From Ensifer oleiphilus (GTDB lineage Bacteria; Pseudomonadota; Alphaproteobacteria; Rhizobiales; Rhizobiaceae), in NCBI RefSeq assembly GCF_013371465.1, contig NZ_JABWDU010000001.1, positions 248,001 through 312,000 of the forward strand: 64,000 nt of DNA, read 5' to 3'. The position numbers were made by a program, and so were the translations under genes. Within the stretch, counting starts at the first letter, position 1. Each line of letters starts with the position of its first letter. This document shows positions 36,268-44,846 of the stretch, piece by piece. The notes under the pieces are model-generated. The model worked only from the letters and a program-made list of their open reading frames with translations, had not been told where the DNA came from and ran no database searches.

Positions 36268-36942
36268 TCAGCGGGCGCCGGCGGCGACGAGCAGCTTTTC
36301 GATGCTGCCGTAGCCGCGCTGGCGGGCATGGGTCAGCGGGCTGACGCCCTCGCCGTCGGCAAGATTGACGTTCGCGCCCGCGTCGATCAGCAAGCGCACG
36401 ATCTCCGTGTGCTTTTCACCGCCGGTGCCGAGGACGACGGCTTCGATCAGCGCCGTCCAGCCGAGCCGGTTGACGTGGTCGACATCGACGCCGGCCGCAA
36501 TCAGCGTCTTCACGGTCTCGACGTGGCCGCGTTCGGCCGCAGGGATCAGCGCGGTGCCGCCGTAGCGGTTGGTGCTTTTCAGGTCTGCGCCGTTCTCGAG
36601 TGTCAGTTTCAGGATTTCGAGATGGCCGCGCGCGCCGGCATAGAGATAGGGGCTGTCCTGGATGTTGTCCTTGGCGTTGACATCCGCGCCGGCTTCGATG
36701 AGCGCGCGCGCCGCGTCGACGCGGTTTTCGTGCGTTGCGACGAGCAAGGCGGTGGCGCCGCTTGCGTCGCGCGCGTCGAGCGTGGCTCCGCGCTTGATCA
36801 GTTCTCGCAGTCCGGCGGCATTGCCGGCTTGGGCAGCGGCAATCATTTCCTTTTCAAGCATGGCGGCTCCAGCAGCGGCGGGAAGGACGATCGAGGCAAA
36901 GAGGGCCGCCCCGAGCAGCCATCCGGTCGAAGGTGATTTCAT
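36268..36942 (-). CDS. Secreted ankyrin-repeat protein
   Basis: A 224-residue protein with a signal peptide (MKSPSTGWLLGAALFASIVLPAAAGA) followed by about five ankyrin repeats, for example DASGATALLVATHENRVDAARALIEAGADVNAKD and NRYGGTALIPAAERGHVETVKTLIAAGVDVDH in part. It should fold in the periplasm and bind a partner protein. In other bacteria such proteins are paired with catalase or toxins. Here the downstream partner is a cytoplasmic deaminase 14 nt away. Confidence 0.85.
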   Translation of the reverse strand: MKSPSTGWLLGAALFASIVLPAAAGAAMLEKEMIAAAQAGNAAGLRELIKRGATLDARDASGATALLVATHENRVDAARALIEAGADVNAKDNIQDSPYLYAGARGHLEILKLTLENGADLKSTNRYGGTALIPAAERGHVETVKTLIAAGVDVDHVNRLGWTALIEAVVLGTGGEKHTEIVRLLIDAGANVNLADGEGVSPLTHARQRGYGSIEKLLVAAGAR

Positions 36943-37104
36943 GGTTGTCGTTCCAGTCGTATGGCCAGCAATATGGTCAGCCGGGCAAACGTCGCCCGGC
37001 TGCAGGTTTACTGCATATCCCCTGAAACCCGCATCAATTTGCGGTGAAGTTCATCCGTTACAGCGAAGCGCCGGAGCGCCGTACCTGTCGAACGGTGCAG
37101 CAGT

Positions 37105-37884
37105 TCAAAGCATCGAGCGGCTGAGGCCGCCGTCGACGGGAAGCGCCACGCCGGTGATATAGGCCGCCGGCTTCCCCGACAGAAACGCGGCGGCAGCCCC
37201 GAATTCCGCCGGCGTTCCATAGCGGCCGATCGGAATGTCGGCCTGGCTGCGCGCGGCAACCGTCGCGACATCGACCCCTTCGCTCTCGGCGTCCATCCGG
37301 TCGAAGCTCAAGGTGCGATCGGTCGCAAGCCGCCCCGGCAAGAGCATGTTGACGGTGACGCCATCGGCGGCGACCTCGCCGGCCAGTGTCTTCAGCCAGC
37401 CCGCAACTGCACTTCGAAGCGCGTTGGAGGCGGTCAGCCCCGGGATCGGTTCGCGGATGCTGGTCGAGGCGACGGCGATGATGCGGCCGAAGCCGCGCTC
37501 GCGCATGCCCGGCAGGACCCGACCGGTGATGCGCATGCCGGCGAGCACCATGCTTTCGAACTGCGCGCGCCAGAAGTCCGGCTCGATCGCGGATGCAAGC
37601 GACGGCGGAGGTCCGCCGCCGTTGAGGACGAGAATGTCGATGGCGCCGAAATCTGCGACGATCCGATCGAGCAGGCCGTCAAGGCTCTCTGGCCTGGAAA
37701 GATCGAGCGCAAAGCCGCGAGCGGTCGGGCTGATCTCTGCGGCGGCCCTTTCGGCGGATCCGGCGTCGCGGCCGGTCAGTGCCACGACAACGCCTTCGGC
37801 GGCGAGCGCTTCGGCAATGCCGCGTCCAAGCCCCTTGCTGCCGCCGAGCACGAGCGCCTTTTTGCCTGTGATGCCGAGGTCCAT
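37105..37884 (-). CDS. SDR-family oxidoreductase lacking the usual Tyr-x3-Lys pair
   Basis: A 259-residue Rossmann protein with the cofactor motif LVLGGSKGLGRGIA (residues 12-25), LNGGG after strand 4 and a GVALPVDGG C-terminus. The serine of the triad is near residue 140, but the usual Tyr and Lys are replaced by Ser153 and Arg157 (TASNALRSAV). This matches the FabG-like SDR subgroup that lacks YxxxK. The start at 37884 gives MDLGITGKKALVLGG. Its activity is uncertain. It is not in an evident operon. Confidence 0.86.
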   Translation of the reverse strand: MDLGITGKKALVLGGSKGLGRGIAEALAAEGVVVALTGRDAGSAERAAAEISPTARGFALDLSRPESLDGLLDRIVADFGAIDILVLNGGGPPPSLASAIEPDFWRAQFESMVLAGMRITGRVLPGMRERGFGRIIAVASTSIREPIPGLTASNALRSAVAGWLKTLAGEVAADGVTVNMLLPGRLATDRTLSFDRMDAESEGVDVATVAARSQADIPIGRYGTPAEFGAAAAFLSGKPAAYITGVALPVDGGLSRSML

Positions 37885-38004
37885 GGTTGTCTTCCTTCCC
37901 ATGCGATTTGCGTTGCTGCTTTTGGAGCCCGGCAGCAACGCGGCGTCAATGGGGTAGGAGGCAGAGCGAGCAATTCGGATCTGAGAGGGCGACGACCAAA
38001 CGTC

Positions 38005-38033
38005 AAAAAGCCCGGCCGAAACCGACCGGGCTT
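38005..38033 (-). terminator. Intrinsic terminator of the small secreted protein gene
   Basis: Stem AAGCCCGG / CCGGGCTT with a 10-nt loop. On the minus strand it is followed by TTTTT. It lies 25 nt past the stop codon. Confidence 0.8.
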
Positions 38034-38057
38034 CGTGCCCCTCTTCCTTGGCCGCCA

Positions 38058-38315
38058 TTAGCGGCAGACGCGGATGCGCTCGTAATAGACGTTGCCGTAA
38101 TGATCGTAGCGCCTGACCTTCTTGATGAAGCAGTAGGGCCGGTACTCGTAATAGTCGCCGCCGTAGTAGCCGCCGACATAACCGATCTGGCCGCTCCAGC
38201 CGCTGCCATAGTGGCCGTTGCTGAAGCCGATCGTCACGCCGCCGGCGTGCGATGGTGCGGCAAAGGAAACGGCTGCAGTGATCGCGACGGCGGCTGCGAT
38301 GATGATCTTGCGCAT
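38058..38315 (-). CDS. Small secreted Gly/Tyr-rich protein
   Basis: An 85-residue protein with a clear signal peptide (MRKIIIAAAVAITAAVSFAAPSHA). The mature part is rich in Gly and Tyr (NGHYGSGWSGQIGYVGGYYGG) and ends in a basic, two-cysteine tail (CFIKKVRRYDHYGNVYYERI then RVCR). It is probably periplasmic or exported, with one disulfide. Similar small proteins are common in rhizobia and have no known function. Its own terminator and upstream gap suggest an independent, possibly strong, transcript. Confidence 0.75.
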   Translation of the reverse strand: MRKIIIAAAVAITAAVSFAAPSHAGGVTIGFSNGHYGSGWSGQIGYVGGYYGGDYYEYRPYCFIKKVRRYDHYGNVYYERIRVCR

Positions 38316-38467
38316 GATCGTCTCTCCTCCAGGGATCGGGATGAACTCCCTTCATCCATGAGAAGACGATGGCATGGGCACATAATATGCGCAGTTCCGA
38401 ATGGAACATGGGTTGCTGGCGGCGGCAGAACGCAACCGCCTTCCGGCCTCCAACCGTCCGGGCCAGG

Positions 38468-38977
38468 TCAGGCGCGAATGCGCGCCATGGCGAGGACGTC
38501 GGCAAGAACTCCGTTTCGCAGCGCATAGGCTTTGTGCGTGCCTTCCGGTTCGAAGCCGGTCTTGCGATAGAGCGCGATCGCCGCCTCGTTGTCGGTAAAG
38601 ACGGTGAGTTCGATGCGGCTGATCCCGAGCCAGTTGTCGGCGGCATCGATCAGGGATGTCAGCAGTGCCTTGCCGATGCCTTCGCCGCGATGGTTGTCGT
38701 CGACGCTGATGCCGAGCATGGCGGAGTGATGCCGGCGTCCCTTGTTGCGGTGCAGACCGGCCATGCCGACGATCCGGCCGTCGCGCTCGGCAACGATGGC
38801 CGTGTGGTCATCGGGCAGGCTTTCCAGCCACTTGCGCGTCTGCTCCGGCATCAAATAGGGCAGTCTCAGCGTGCCGGAACGGATACCCGGCTGGCTCATC
38901 AGTGCGGCGATCGCTTCCCAGTCGACGATACGCGCCGCTCGGATCGTGAGTGTCGGGGTGGGGTTGTCTTCGGTCAT
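38468..38977 (-). CDS. GNAT-family N-acetyltransferase
   Basis: Acetyl-CoA-dependent acetyltransferase of 169 residues. It has the acetyl-CoA-binding motif ISVDDNHRGEGIGKALLTSLID, the strand 4-5 region IVGMAGLHRNKGRRHHSAML, and ELTVFTDNEAAIALYRKTGFEPEGTHKAYALRNG near the C-terminus (typical of the RimJ/RimL-YhhY-like group). The acceptor is unknown. It stands alone between the small secreted protein and ubiB. Confidence 0.87.
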   Translation of the reverse strand: MTEDNPTPTLTIRAARIVDWEAIAALMSQPGIRSGTLRLPYLMPEQTRKWLESLPDDHTAIVAERDGRIVGMAGLHRNKGRRHHSAMLGISVDDNHRGEGIGKALLTSLIDAADNWLGISRIELTVFTDNEAAIALYRKTGFEPEGTHKAYALRNGVLADVLAMARIRA

Positions 38978-39200
38978 TGTTTCCTCTCTGGCTTAAAAGC
39001 TGCGAGGAAACAGGACCACACCCTGCTCGCCTCGGCAGGGTTGGTCGGGGGACAGTCCGCTTAACGCAAATGGTCTCCCGCACACCCCAGGGCGTGCGTG
39101 CAAAGCACCATTGCGATCATCGAACGATTGTCCATGCCCCAACGATAACAAGCGGCAGTGGAATTGCAAGCCGGCGGGCGGACCGGATTGCAGGTGGCGC

Positions 39201-40775
39201 TCAGGTCACCTGCCAGGCGATGTAGACGAGCGTGGCGGCGATCAGCCACAGGGCAATCCGGCCGGAGCGCGTGTGGCGCGCCTCGGCCTTTCCGATGGCA
39301 TGCGCCGTCTCGGCGTCGAAACGCAGGCCATTTTCACTCATGGCCATGATCTCGCTCGAGAATCTCTCGGTGCGGGCGGCGATTTCGGGTGCTGCTTCGG
39401 CCAGCCGAAGGGCTGCATGCAGACCGTCGCGCAGGTCGGTGACGATGCGCTTCGGCCCGAGATTGTCGCGGATCCACTTGCCGACGACCGGCTCGGACGC
39501 CTTCCACATGTTGAAGCGCGGATTGAGCGTGCGCGCCACGCCTTCGACGACGACCATGGTCTTCTGCAGCATGACGAGTTCTGGCCGCGTCTGCATGTCG
39601 AAGAGTTCGGTTACCTCGAACAAGAGCGTCAGCAGCTTTGCCATCGAGATGGTTTCGGCCGGCTGGCCGTGGATCGGTTCGCCGATGGCGCGGATCGCCT
39701 GGGCGAAGCTTGCGGCATCGTGATGCGAGGGCACGTAGCCTGCCTCGAAATGCACGTCGGCGACGCGCTGGTAGTCTCGGGTGATGAAGCCGAACAGGAT
39801 TTCGGCAAGGAAGCGGCGCTCCTTCTTGCCGAGCCTTCCGACGATGCCCATGTCGACGGCAACGATATGGCCGGCATCGTCGACGAACAGATTGCCCTGG
39901 TGCATGTCGGCGTGGAAGAAGCCGTCGCGCAGCGTGTGGCGCAGGAACGACTGGATGAGCGTATCGGCGAGCGCGTCGAGGTCGTGGCCCGATGCCTTCA
40001 GCCCGTCGACATCCGACATCTTGATGCCGTCGATCCACTCCATGGTGACGACGTCGCGGCCCGTGCGCTCCCAGTCGACCTTCGGCACGCGAAAGCCGGA
40101 ATCGTCCTTGGTGTTCTCGCCGAGCTCGGAAAGGGCTGCCGCTTCGAGCCGGAGATCCATCTCGATCTTGGTCGTCTGCTCGATCGTCTTGGTGACCTCG
40201 ACCGGCTTCAGTCGTCGCGTGTAGGGCAGGAACCGTTCCTGCATGTGGCTGACCAGATACATCGCCTCGATGTCGGAGGCGAAGCGCTGCCGGATGCCGG
40301 GACGGATGACCTTGACGGCAACCTTATGCGGTTGGCCGTCGCGCATGACGATCGCCGGGTGCACCTGGGCGATCGACGCGGCTGCCATCGGCTCGGAAAA
40401 CTCGGCGTAGAGGTCTTCGACCTTGCGGCCGAGCGAGCCTTCGATCGCAGCCTTCGCCTCGCTTTGCGGGAAGGTCGCCATCCGATCCTGCAGCAGCGAC
40501 AGGTCGGCTGCAAATTCCGCGCCGACGACATCCGGACGGGTCGCCAGGAACTGGCCGATCTTCACATAGGACGGGCCGAGGCGGGCAACGGCGCGCGACA
40601 GCCGGTCGCTGCGCTCCTCGCCGGGCACCTTGCGGCGGGCAAGAAGTCCGGCCACTTTCTGGCCGAAACGGGCAAAGGGCGGCAAGTGTTCTGAAGGCAC
40701 CGCCGAGACGACGCCTTCGCGCACGAGGACCCAGCCGATCCGCGCGAGGCGGACATATGCTCCTGCAGTGCTCAT
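39201..40775 (-). CDS. ubiB: UbiB (ADCK/ABC1-type kinase-like protein for ubiquinone synthesis)
   Basis: Atypical kinase-like ATPase needed for ubiquinone synthesis, 524 residues. It shows the KxGQ motif (LGPSYVKIGQFLATRPDVVG), ALA-to-lysine features KVAVKVIRPGIRQRF, FHADMHQGNLFVDDAG (catalytic loop) and VAVDMGIVGRLG. A hydrophobic C-terminal anchor (ALWLIAATLVYIAWQV) sits in the inner membrane. The start at 40775 gives MSTAGAYVRLARIG. It follows ubiE by 4 nt and the two form an operon. Confidence 0.95.
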   Translation of the reverse strand: MSTAGAYVRLARIGWVLVREGVVSAVPSEHLPPFARFGQKVAGLLARRKVPGEERSDRLSRAVARLGPSYVKIGQFLATRPDVVGAEFAADLSLLQDRMATFPQSEAKAAIEGSLGRKVEDLYAEFSEPMAAASIAQVHPAIVMRDGQPHKVAVKVIRPGIRQRFASDIEAMYLVSHMQERFLPYTRRLKPVEVTKTIEQTTKIEMDLRLEAAALSELGENTKDDSGFRVPKVDWERTGRDVVTMEWIDGIKMSDVDGLKASGHDLDALADTLIQSFLRHTLRDGFFHADMHQGNLFVDDAGHIVAVDMGIVGRLGKKERRFLAEILFGFITRDYQRVADVHFEAGYVPSHHDAASFAQAIRAIGEPIHGQPAETISMAKLLTLLFEVTELFDMQTRPELVMLQKTMVVVEGVARTLNPRFNMWKASEPVVGKWIRDNLGPKRIVTDLRDGLHAALRLAEAAPEIAARTERFSSEIMAMSENGLRFDAETAHAIGKAEARHTRSGRIALWLIAATLVYIAWQVT

Positions 40776-40779
40776 AAGA

Positions 40780-41556
40780 TCAGATTTTCCAGCCGGAATG
40801 CAGCGCTGCGATGCCGCCGGTGTAATTGGTGAAGGAGACACGGGAGAAGCCCGCCTCCTTGATCATGGCCGCAAAATCACGCTGGTTCGGGAACTTGCGG
40901 ATCGATTCCACCAGATACTGATAGGGCGCTTCGTCACCGGTGATCAGCTTGCCGAACTTCGGGATCGCGTTGAACGACCAGGCATCGTAGAACCGGTCCA
41001 GAAGCGGCATCTCCACTTCGGAGAATTCGAGCACCAGCAGCCGGCCGCCGCGCTTCAGCACGCGATAGGCTTCCTTGAGTGCGACATCGATGCGCGGCAC
41101 GTTGCGGATGCCGAAGGCGATCGTGTAGGCGTCGAAGGAATTGGCCGCAAACGGCAGTTCCTCGGCATTGGCTTCGACGAAATCGAGATTGGCCGAAAGC
41201 TTCTTCTTCTCCGCCCGCTCGGCGCCGACGGCGAGCATCGAGCCGTTGATGTCGAGGACCGTCGAATGGGCCTTGCGGTCGGAGGCTTCGATGATGCGGA
41301 AGGCAATGTCGCCGGTGCCGCCGGCAACATCGAGGGTTCTGTAGCCCTCGCGGCGCGGCGGGTTGAGCGCGGCGATCATCGCATCTTTCCAGGCGCGGTG
41401 CAGCCCGGCCGACATCACGTCGTTCATGATGTCGTAGCGCTTGGCCACCTTGTGGAAGACGTCATTGACGAGCGGCTGCTTTTCGCCCGTGCCGACGTTG
41501 CGGAAACCGAAGGAGGTTTCCATGCCGCCATTGGCCGATACCCGCTGATCCGTCAT
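40780..41556 (-). CDS. ubiE: Ubiquinone/menaquinone C-methyltransferase
   Basis: SAM-dependent methyltransferase of 258 residues that methylates the benzoquinol ring during ubiquinone synthesis. UbiE signatures are [21 protein letters not shown], the SAM motif [39 protein letters not shown] and [20 protein letters not shown]. The start at 41556 gives [18 protein letters not shown]. It heads the ubiE-ubiB operon and is divergent from mutM (173 nt between). Confidence 0.96.
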   Translation of the reverse strand: MTDQRVSANGGMETSFGFRNVGTGEKQPLVNDVFHKVAKRYDIMNDVMSAGLHRAWKDAMIAALNPPRREGYRTLDVAGGTGDIAFRIIEASDRKAHSTVLDINGSMLAVGAERAEKKKLSANLDFVEANAEELPFAANSFDAYTIAFGIRNVPRIDVALKEAYRVLKRGGRLLVLEFSEVEMPLLDRFYDAWSFNAIPKFGKLITGDEAPYQYLVESIRKFPNQRDFAAMIKEAGFSRVSFTNYTGGIAALHSGWKI

Positions 41557-41729
41557 ACGAAAACTCCACCTGAACCAATTTTGCCGGCACCATAGCGAAA
41601 TCGCCCGACCCGCGCTATCTCGGGGGCGGGGCCATGGCTGCGGCATAGCGCACCCCTATAGGATAAGTGGCTCGCCAAGGAAATGCCAACCGGCGGCCTT
41701 ATGGTGGTTAAGAAAAGAGGAGACGACGG

Positions 41730-42620
41730 ATGCCGGAACTGCCGGAGGTCGAAACGGTGAAACGAGGCCTGGCGCCGACCATGGAAGGCGCGCTCCTCGT
41801 TAACGCGGAACTACGCCGGCCGGATCTGCGGTTTCCCTTTCCCGTCGATTTTTCCTCGATTGTCGGCGGCCAGCGCATCGTCTCGCTGTCGCGCCGGGCA
41901 AAGTACCTAATGATCGATCTGGAGGCGGGCGACGTCATCATCGCCCATCTCGGGATGTCAGGCTCGTTCCGCATCGAGCAGGGTGTGCAGCCGGAAACAC
42001 CCGGTGAATTTCACCACCCGCGCGGCAAGGACGAGAAACACGATCACGTGATCTTTCATCTGGACGGTGCCGCCGGCCCGGCCCGCGTCATCTATAATGA
42101 CCCGCGCCGCTTCGGCTTCATGGATCTCGCCCGCCGGGAGACGGTCTCGGCCCATGCATTCCTTCGCGGGCTCGGCGAGGAGCCGACCGGCAACGCGCTC
42201 GATGCCGCCTATCTCGCCGGGCGCTTCGTCGGCAAGGCGCAGCCGCTGAAGGCGGCCCTGCTCGACCAGAAGAACATTGCCGGCCTCGGCAACATCTATG
42301 TCTGCGAGGCGCTCTGGCGTTCAGGGTTGTCGCCGCTGAAGCCGGCCGGTGCGCTCGTCGACAGACATGGCAAGGCAGGCTCGGCGCTGCAGGACCTGAC
42401 CGTTGCCATCCGCGAGGTCATCGCCGATGCGATCGCGGCGGGCGGTTCCTCGCTGAAGGATCATATCCAGACGGACGGATCGCTCGGCTATTTCCAGCAT
42501 TCCTTTTCGGTCTACGACCGGGAAGGGCAGGCTTGCCGCACGCCCGGTTGCGGCGGTACGGTCGCCCGCATCGTGCAGGCGGGACGGTCCACGTTCCATT
42601 GCCCGCGCTGCCAGAAGTGA
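41730..42620 (+). CDS. mutM: Formamidopyrimidine-DNA glycosylase
   Basis: Base-excision repair enzyme that removes 8-oxoguanine and formamidopyrimidines and cuts the abasic site. The 296-residue product starts [14 protein letters not shown], so Pro2 and Glu3 form the active site. It has the helix-two-turn-helix [19 protein letters not shown] and the C-terminal zinc finger C269-x4-C274 and C291-x2-C294. It is about 20 residues longer than the enterobacterial enzyme, mostly in the N-terminal domain. Confidence 0.96.
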   Translation: MPELPEVETVKRGLAPTMEGALLVNAELRRPDLRFPFPVDFSSIVGGQRIVSLSRRAKYLMIDLEAGDVIIAHLGMSGSFRIEQGVQPETPGEFHHPRGKDEKHDHVIFHLDGAAGPARVIYNDPRRFGFMDLARRETVSAHAFLRGLGEEPTGNALDAAYLAGRFVGKAQPLKAALLDQKNIAGLGNIYVCEALWRSGLSPLKPAGALVDRHGKAGSALQDLTVAIREVIADAIAAGGSSLKDHIQTDGSLGYFQHSFSVYDREGQACRTPGCGGTVARIVQAGRSTFHCPRCQK

Positions 42621-42674
42621 ACATGAGGGGTCCGGTCGGACCCTGCTGCTGACACGAATTCGGAGGAGACGAGA

Positions 42675-43448
42675 ATGAGTTACGAGACGCTGCTGGTCGA
42701 GACGCGCGGACGCGTGGGCCTTATCACCCTCAATCGCCCGCAGGCGCTGAATGCACTGAACTCGACCGTGATGCGCGAGCTCGCCACGGTGCTGAAGGCA
42801 TTCGATGCCGACAAGGGTATCGGCGCCGTCGTCATCACCGGTTCGGAAAAGGCCTTTGCCGCCGGTGCCGATATCAAGGAAATGCAGACGCTCGACTTCG
42901 TCGACAGCTATCTTGGTGATTTCATCGGTGGCTGGGATCAGGTGGCGGCCGCCCGCAAGCCGGTCATCGCTGCCGTTTCCGGCTATGCGCTCGGCGGCGG
43001 ATGCGAACTGGCCATGATGTGCGATTTCATCATTGCCTCGGAGACTGCAAAATTCGGTCAGCCGGAAATCACGCTGGGCGTCATCCCCGGCATGGGCGGT
43101 TCGCAGCGCCTCACCCGTGCCGTCGGCAAGGCCAAGGCGATGGACCTGGTGCTGACTGGACGGATGATGGACGCGACCGAGGCGGAACGCGCAGGACTCG
43201 TTTCGCGTGTGGTGGCGCCGGAGAAATTGATGGAGGAGGCGCTCGCCGCTGCCGAGAAGGTTGCGTCGTTTTCGCTGCCGGCGGTGATGATGGCCAAGGA
43301 GGCCGTCAATCGCTCGCTGGAGGTCACGCTCGCCGAAGGCCTGCGGTTTGAACGCCGGCTTTTCCATTCGTTGTTTGCGACGGAAGACCAGAAGGAAGGC
43401 ATGGCCGCCTTCGCCGCCAAGCGCAAGGCAGAGTTCAAACACAGGTAG
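42675..43448 (+). CDS. Enoyl-CoA hydratase
   Basis: Crotonase-fold enzyme of 257 residues that hydrates trans-2-enoyl-CoA in fatty-acid oxidation. It has [12 protein letters not shown] and [40 protein letters not shown] in parts, which carry the oxyanion hole and the two glutamates. The start ATG at 42675 has GGAGGAG upstream. It lies 54 nt after mutM, so read-through from mutM is possible. Short-chain substrate specificity is inferred from family similarity. Confidence 0.93.
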   Translation: MSYETLLVETRGRVGLITLNRPQALNALNSTVMRELATVLKAFDADKGIGAVVITGSEKAFAAGADIKEMQTLDFVDSYLGDFIGGWDQVAAARKPVIAAVSGYALGGGCELAMMCDFIIASETAKFGQPEITLGVIPGMGGSQRLTRAVGKAKAMDLVLTGRMMDATEAERAGLVSRVVAPEKLMEEALAAAEKVASFSLPAVMMAKEAVNRSLEVTLAEGLRFERRLFHSLFATEDQKEGMAAFAAKRKAEFKHR

Positions 43449-43485
43449 ATCAAGGGGTGACGCGCAGTTTTCTCCAAATTGCGCG

Positions 43486-43514
43486 TTGACGGGGCGGCTG
43501 TTTCTCGTTATATG
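43486..43514 (+). promoter_or_regulatory. rpsT promoter
   Basis: TTGACG (43486-43491), a 17-nt spacer, and TATATG (43509-43514), close to the housekeeping sigma consensus. It is 127 nt before the rpsT ATG, leaving a long leader. Confidence 0.7.
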
Positions 43515-43640
43515 CCGCCCTCAGTTTGGAACGCCAAATCTGGGCTTTCCGATAATGCTCCCGAATTGCTTTGATGACAGGTCGCAGTGACCCGGCACGG
43601 CGAGGGCGGAGTTCATGTCAGTTTTCGAAGAGAGGCATCA

Positions 43641-43907
43641 ATGGCCAATACAACTTCGGCGAAAAAGGCGACCCGCAAGATCGCACGCCGCACTGCAGTG
43701 AACAAAGCCCGTCGTTCGCGCGTCCGCAACTTCGTCCGCAAGGTCGAAGAAGCGATCGCAACCGGCGATCAGGCCGTCGCGGCCGCCGCTCTGAAGGCCG
43801 CTCAGCCCGAGCTGATGCGCGCTGCCACCAAGGGTGTGCTGCATTCCAACACCGCTTCGCGCAAGGTTTCGCGCCTTGCACAGCGCGTGAAGGCGCTTTC
43901 GGCCTAA
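43641..43907 (+). CDS. rpsT: 30S ribosomal protein S20
   Basis: Primary rRNA-binding protein of the small subunit, 88 residues, very basic and helical. The start [20 protein letters not shown] and the end [19 protein letters not shown] match S20. The ATG at 43641 is preceded by AGAGG. A longer frame from 43587 is not supported. It is a single-gene unit with a good promoter and a terminator. Confidence 0.97.
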   Translation: MANTTSAKKATRKIARRTAVNKARRSRVRNFVRKVEEAIATGDQAVAAAALKAAQPELMRAATKGVLHSNTASRKVSRLAQRVKALSA

Positions 43908-43935
43908 TCCGGCTAATAAAAATCTGTTAATTGAG

Positions 43936-43960
43936 AGCCCGGCCCTTGCGCCGGGCTTTT
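43936..43960 (+). terminator. rpsT intrinsic terminator
   Basis: Stem AGCCCGGC / GCCGGGCT with a 6-nt loop, followed by TTT, 28 nt past the rpsT stop. Confidence 0.88.
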
Positions 43961-44846
43961 CCGATTCATACTTCTGTCATCGCGATGGTTAACCTGCGTA
44001 GCGTTTCTCGTGTCAATGCGATGACAGAATTTCTATAGTTATTTCAGGGGCTTACGAGAGGTCCTTGGCAAAAGGGTGTCTCTGGCTGGGGGTCTTCTGG
44101 GCCCAAGATGAGTCAAGAGAATTTTTATTTTTTTTCTTTTTCGCCAGCTAATCAAAGAGCTGAAAATCAAAACCCTTGATTCAACAGCGATTCTTCCCGG
44201 ACTCGGTTTGCGGCAAGCAAATGGCGGGATGAGAGTCAACGGGCAGCGCTTAAGGTTGCGTAAAAATCGCGATTGATCTTGCCCATCGATCCTGCCTAAA
44301 TGCCCTCCACAGGGGACACGGACCATATCTGTAAAGGGAAGTGCGGAGGCCATTTCAACGAAATGGTTTCAGGCTTTCTGTTCCCTGTATCAGGGCGGCT
44401 CCACGTCGTTCAATCAGACATGTCGAGAACGAAAAACCGGATGGACCAGCCATTCCGGACGAGGACCTTTCGACTTCTGGTTGCCGGTGGCGCCGCGCCT
44501 CAAAGTCAGGTGCAAGCGGTGCCTGACGCGAGGCAGAATCCAGCGCTCGGCTGTCCGCTTCGTACGAGGGTGCGAGACAGTTGTTGACGAGGAGGAGGAT
44601 CCGGCACGGTCCAGGGCGGACCGGGGGATTTGTTGACATCGAGGCGCGAGGGGACATCAGCCGGCCGATAAGGTCTGGCAGGTGCGCGTAGCGCGCAGCC
44701 GTTCGGGAGATGAGGAGCCCGGTTGGACTGCGACTGTGACGTTCGGTTAAGCGGCATGACCTCGATAGAGGAAGCCGTGGCAGCCGGACATAAGAGATGG
44801 GGCCGGCAGAGATGACGGCGTCTGAACATAATCGGAAGGCGGCAAA
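43961..44846. other. Long non-coding region before dnaA
   Basis: About 890 nt without a supportable gene. It holds a 12-bp inverted repeat (43972-44029), an AT-rich tract with T-runs (about 44115-44146), a 10-bp palindrome AATCGCGATT at 44265, and GC-rich leader-like DNA from about 44400 to dnaA. I found no consensus DnaA box cluster, so this does not look like an origin. A long regulated dnaA leader or a small RNA is possible. Confidence 0.65.
43972..44029. repeat. 12-bp inverted repeat after rpsT
   Basis: TTCTGTCATCGC (43972-43983) and GCGATGACAGAA (44018-44029) are perfect complements separated by 34 nt. It lies just past the rpsT terminator and may be a regulator-binding or mRNA-processing element. 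Confidence 0.6.

Noticed and set aside
39111-40694. A 527-codon open frame on the plus strand
   Set aside because: It is antisense to ubiB, with shadow-type composition and no recognisable motif.
43961-44846. Chromosomal origin next to dnaA
   Set aside because: No cluster of DnaA boxes was found. In rhizobia and other alphaproteobacteria the origin usually lies near hemE rather than dnaA.
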